DNA of 5,878 nucleotides from CAZXNF01 sp050741255 (GTDB taxonomy: Bacteria > Pseudomonadota > Gammaproteobacteria > Burkholderiales > SG8-41), in contig JBOIEQ010000207.1 in assembly GCA_050741255.1 (NCBI GenBank), forward strand, positions 1 to 5,878, given 5' to 3'. A program made the position numbers and the translations under genes. The number at the start of each line of letters is the position of its first letter. Within the stretch, counting starts at the first letter, position 1. Shown here piece after piece: positions 4,709 through 5,878 of this stretch. The notes beneath the pieces were generated by a model. It worked only from the letters and a program-made list of their open reading frames with translations, did not search any database and was not told the DNA's origin.

Positions 4709-5662
4709 TTACTGGAGTTTGAGCCCGGCGGCCTTCACGACGCCGCCCCAGCGCGCGATCTCGGCCTGCAGGAAACGCGCGGCCTCGTCCGGGCGGTTGG
4801 CAATGATTTCGGCGCCGTCGCCGCTCAGGCGCTCGCGCACCGTGGGATCCGCCAGTGCCCCGGCCACCGCCTTCTGGACGCGCGCCATGACGGGCGCGGG
4901 GGTGCGCGCCGGCGCCAGCACCAGGTACCAGCCCTCGGCCACGAAGTTCGGCACGCCGGATTCGATCATGGTCGGCACGTCGGGCACGTGGCGGCTGCGT
5001 TTCGCCGAAGTCACGGCTACGGCGCGCAGCCGCGCCGACTGCACGTGCGGCAGCGACGACACCAGCGTGGCGAACATGATCTGGGCGTGGCCGCCGATGA
5101 CGTCGACCAGCGCCGGGTTGGCGCCCTTGTAGGGAATGTGGTTCATGCGCACGCCCACCATGTTCGAGAACATCTCGGCGACGAGTTGCGGGCCGGTGCC
5201 GTTGCCGGCCGACGCATACGTCACCTGCCCCGGCTTGGCGCGCGCGAGCGAGACGAGATCGTTCACCGTCTTCACCGGCACCACCGGATTCACGACCAGC
5301 ATGTGCGGCTGCGTCGCCACCACGGTGACGGGGACGAGGTCACGCAGCGGATCGAAGGGCAGCTTGGGCATGATCGCCGCGTTGATGGCGTAGCCGAGAT
5401 TGACGAACAGGAGGGTGTTGCCGTCCGGCGGGGCTTTCGCCGCGAGATCGGCCCCGATCACCGAGCCGGCGCCGGGCCGGTTGTCGACGACGACCTGCTG
5501 GCCGAGGTTCTCGGCGAGTTTTCCCGATACGGACCGCGCGATGAGATCGACGCCGGGCCCCGGCGGGTACGGCACGATCAGGCGCACCGGGCGCTCTTGC
5601 GCGTGGGCAGGACCGGCCGCCAACAGGCCTGTGAGCAGCAACGACGAAAAGATGAATCGCAT
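4709..5662 (-). CDS. Bug/TctC-family periplasmic solute-binding protein (tripartite tricarboxylate transporter type)
   Basis: This 317-residue protein opens with a Sec signal peptide (M1 to A21, cleavage after AHA) and then shows the Bug fold markers: PVRLIVPYPPGPGVDLIAR (25-43), with Asp39 in the ligand-loop position, VVVDNRPGAGSVIGAD (57-72), YASAGNGTGPQLVAEMF (149-165), HIPYKGANPALVDVIGG (175-191) and ADPTVRERLSGDGAEI (271-286). The family binds citrate, other carboxylates, amino acids or aromatic acids for TctAB transporters; many Burkholderiales copies are orphans. The ATG at 5662 was chosen because GGAGG lies 7 bases upstream (+ strand 5670-5674) and the signal peptide starts there; the frame stays open further upstream but lacks both. 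Its stop is 7 bases before the CoA-transferase start, suggesting coupled expression and a carboxylate substrate used as a CoA ester. Confidence 0.93.
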   Translation of the reverse strand: MRFIFSSLLLTGLLAAGPAHAQERPVRLIVPYPPGPGVDLIARSVSGKLAENLGQQVVVDNRPGAGSVIGADLAAKAPPDGNTLLFVNLGYAINAAIMPKLPFDPLRDLVPVTVVATQPHMLVVNPVVPVKTVNDLVSLARAKPGQVTYASAGNGTGPQLVAEMFSNMVGVRMNHIPYKGANPALVDVIGGHAQIMFATLVSSLPHVQSARLRAVAVTSAKRSRHVPDVPTMIESGVPNFVAEGWYLVLAPARTPAPVMARVQKAVAGALADPTVRERLSGDGAEIIANRPDEAARFLQAEIARWGGVVKAAGLKLQ

Positions 5663-5784
5663 GCAGGAACCTCCGGGCACGAGCCCATGAATGCTGTTCC
5701 CTTCGGGGAAGGGGCGGCACCGGTGTGAACGCGGGATTTTACCCAAAGGCCCGGCCTGCCCGTCGCGCGAACCCGCCGCCGCGT
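5663..5784 (-). other. Intergenic region between the two Bug-type genes, with leader hairpin and weak -10 candidate
   Basis: This 122-base gap holds the ribosome binding site, a short hairpin (TTCCC 5697-5701 with GGGAA 5706-5710; 4-base loop) in the leader of the downstream gene, and, on the - strand, TAAAAT at 5741-5736, which could be a sigma-70 -10 box. No clear -35 is present. A small stem AGGC/GCCT (5747-5757) followed by TTT on the - strand is too weak to call a terminator for the upstream gene. The gap is long enough for a separate promoter, but co-transcription is also possible. Confidence 0.35.
5670..5674 (-). promoter_or_regulatory. Strong ribosome binding site fixing the start of the Bug-type binding protein
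   Basis: On the - strand GGAGG lies 7 bases before the ATG at 5662. It decides for this start over the longer open frame that reaches 5788, which would place a 42-residue non-hydrophobic extension before the signal peptide. Confidence 0.75.
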
Positions 5785-5878
5785 TCACTCCACCTTGATC
5801 TGCGCCTTCGTGATGATCGTGCGGTAGCGCGCGTAGTCGTACTGCATGAGCGCGCGGAATTCGCCCGGCGTGCTGTCC
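5785..5878 (-). CDS. C-terminus of a second Bug/TctC-type solute-binding protein, cut by the window edge
   Basis: Thirty residues followed by TGA at 5787-5785 are read from the right edge on the - strand. The sequence includes STPGEFRALM and ends ITKAQIKVE. This resembles the usual Bug-family end, where a T-P-E-E-F/L segment leads into a helix with a conserved Arg/Trp and finishes A-G-I-K-x-E. The assignment rests on that short similarity and on its position next to a complete Bug-type gene, as tandem copies are common. About 290 residues, including any signal peptide, lie beyond the window. Its stop is 122 bases upstream of the next binding protein gene on the same strand. Confidence 0.66.
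   Translation of the reverse strand, partial: DSTPGEFRALMQYDYARYRTIITKAQIKVE

Noticed and set aside
3850..4722. A 290-codon open frame on the + strand
   Set aside because: It is antisense to the CoA-transferase gene, with low-complexity Arg/His/Ala-rich translation and no family similarity.
4454..5728. A 424-codon open frame on the + strand
   Set aside because: It lies opposite two well-supported - strand genes (the CoA-transferase and the Bug-type binding protein), its translation is rich in Arg, His, Gly and Ala with no recognisable domain, and it is what high-GC codon bias produces on the opposite strand.
5747..5757. An intrinsic terminator after the partial binding protein gene
   Set aside because: The stem is only 4 bp with a 3-base loop, followed by just TTT, which is too weak to call.
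5662..5788. An upstream start extending the binding protein by 42 residues
   Set aside because: The added residues are not a signal peptide and have no ribosome binding site, while the internal ATG has GGAGG at 7 bases and begins a clear signal peptide.

Overview
The window is GC-rich (about 65-70% in most genes) and looks like a proteobacterial chromosome, most likely Betaproteobacteria/Burkholderiales. The main clue is two Bug/TctC-type periplasmic binding proteins side by side next to a class III CoA-transferase; this family is greatly expanded in Burkholderiales. The species cannot be named from the sequence.

Layout. Bases 1-127 are the 3' end of an IS3-family insertion sequence: the last 31 residues of the transposase and a probable terminal inverted repeat. 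From 237 to 3486 seven genes run on the + strand, most tightly spaced: a SAM-dependent methyltransferase, a single-domain cupin, an antibiotic-biosynthesis-monooxygenase (ABM) domain protein with two C-terminal membrane helices, a small two-helix membrane protein of lower GC, a secreted c5-like cytochrome c, a RidA-family protein and a DUF167/YggU protein. Gaps are 11, 1, 26, -4, 26 and 40 bases, so the first five could form one transcription unit and the last two may belong to it. No single pathway is evident. From the families, the themes are small-molecule modification or detoxification (methyltransferase, cupin, ABM, RidA) and membrane/periplasmic redox (cytochrome c).

From 3496 to the right edge the genes are on the - strand and meet the + strand block tail to tail, 9 bases apart. 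Read in transcription order: the C-terminus of one Bug-type binding protein (cut by the edge), a complete Bug-type binding protein with signal peptide, then a CaiB/BaiF CoA-transferase 7 bases downstream. This is consistent with uptake of a carboxylate followed by its activation as a CoA thioester. No TctA/TctB membrane components are in view.

Most of the content is ordinary. The points deserving a second look are non-coding or compositional: a sigma-54-like -24/-12 element just outside the IS end, a strong perfect hairpin where the cytochrome ribosome binding site should be, a REP-like hairpin over the start of the DUF167 gene, and the GC dip in the small membrane protein gene. I see no CRISPR array, tRNA, rRNA or clear defence system.
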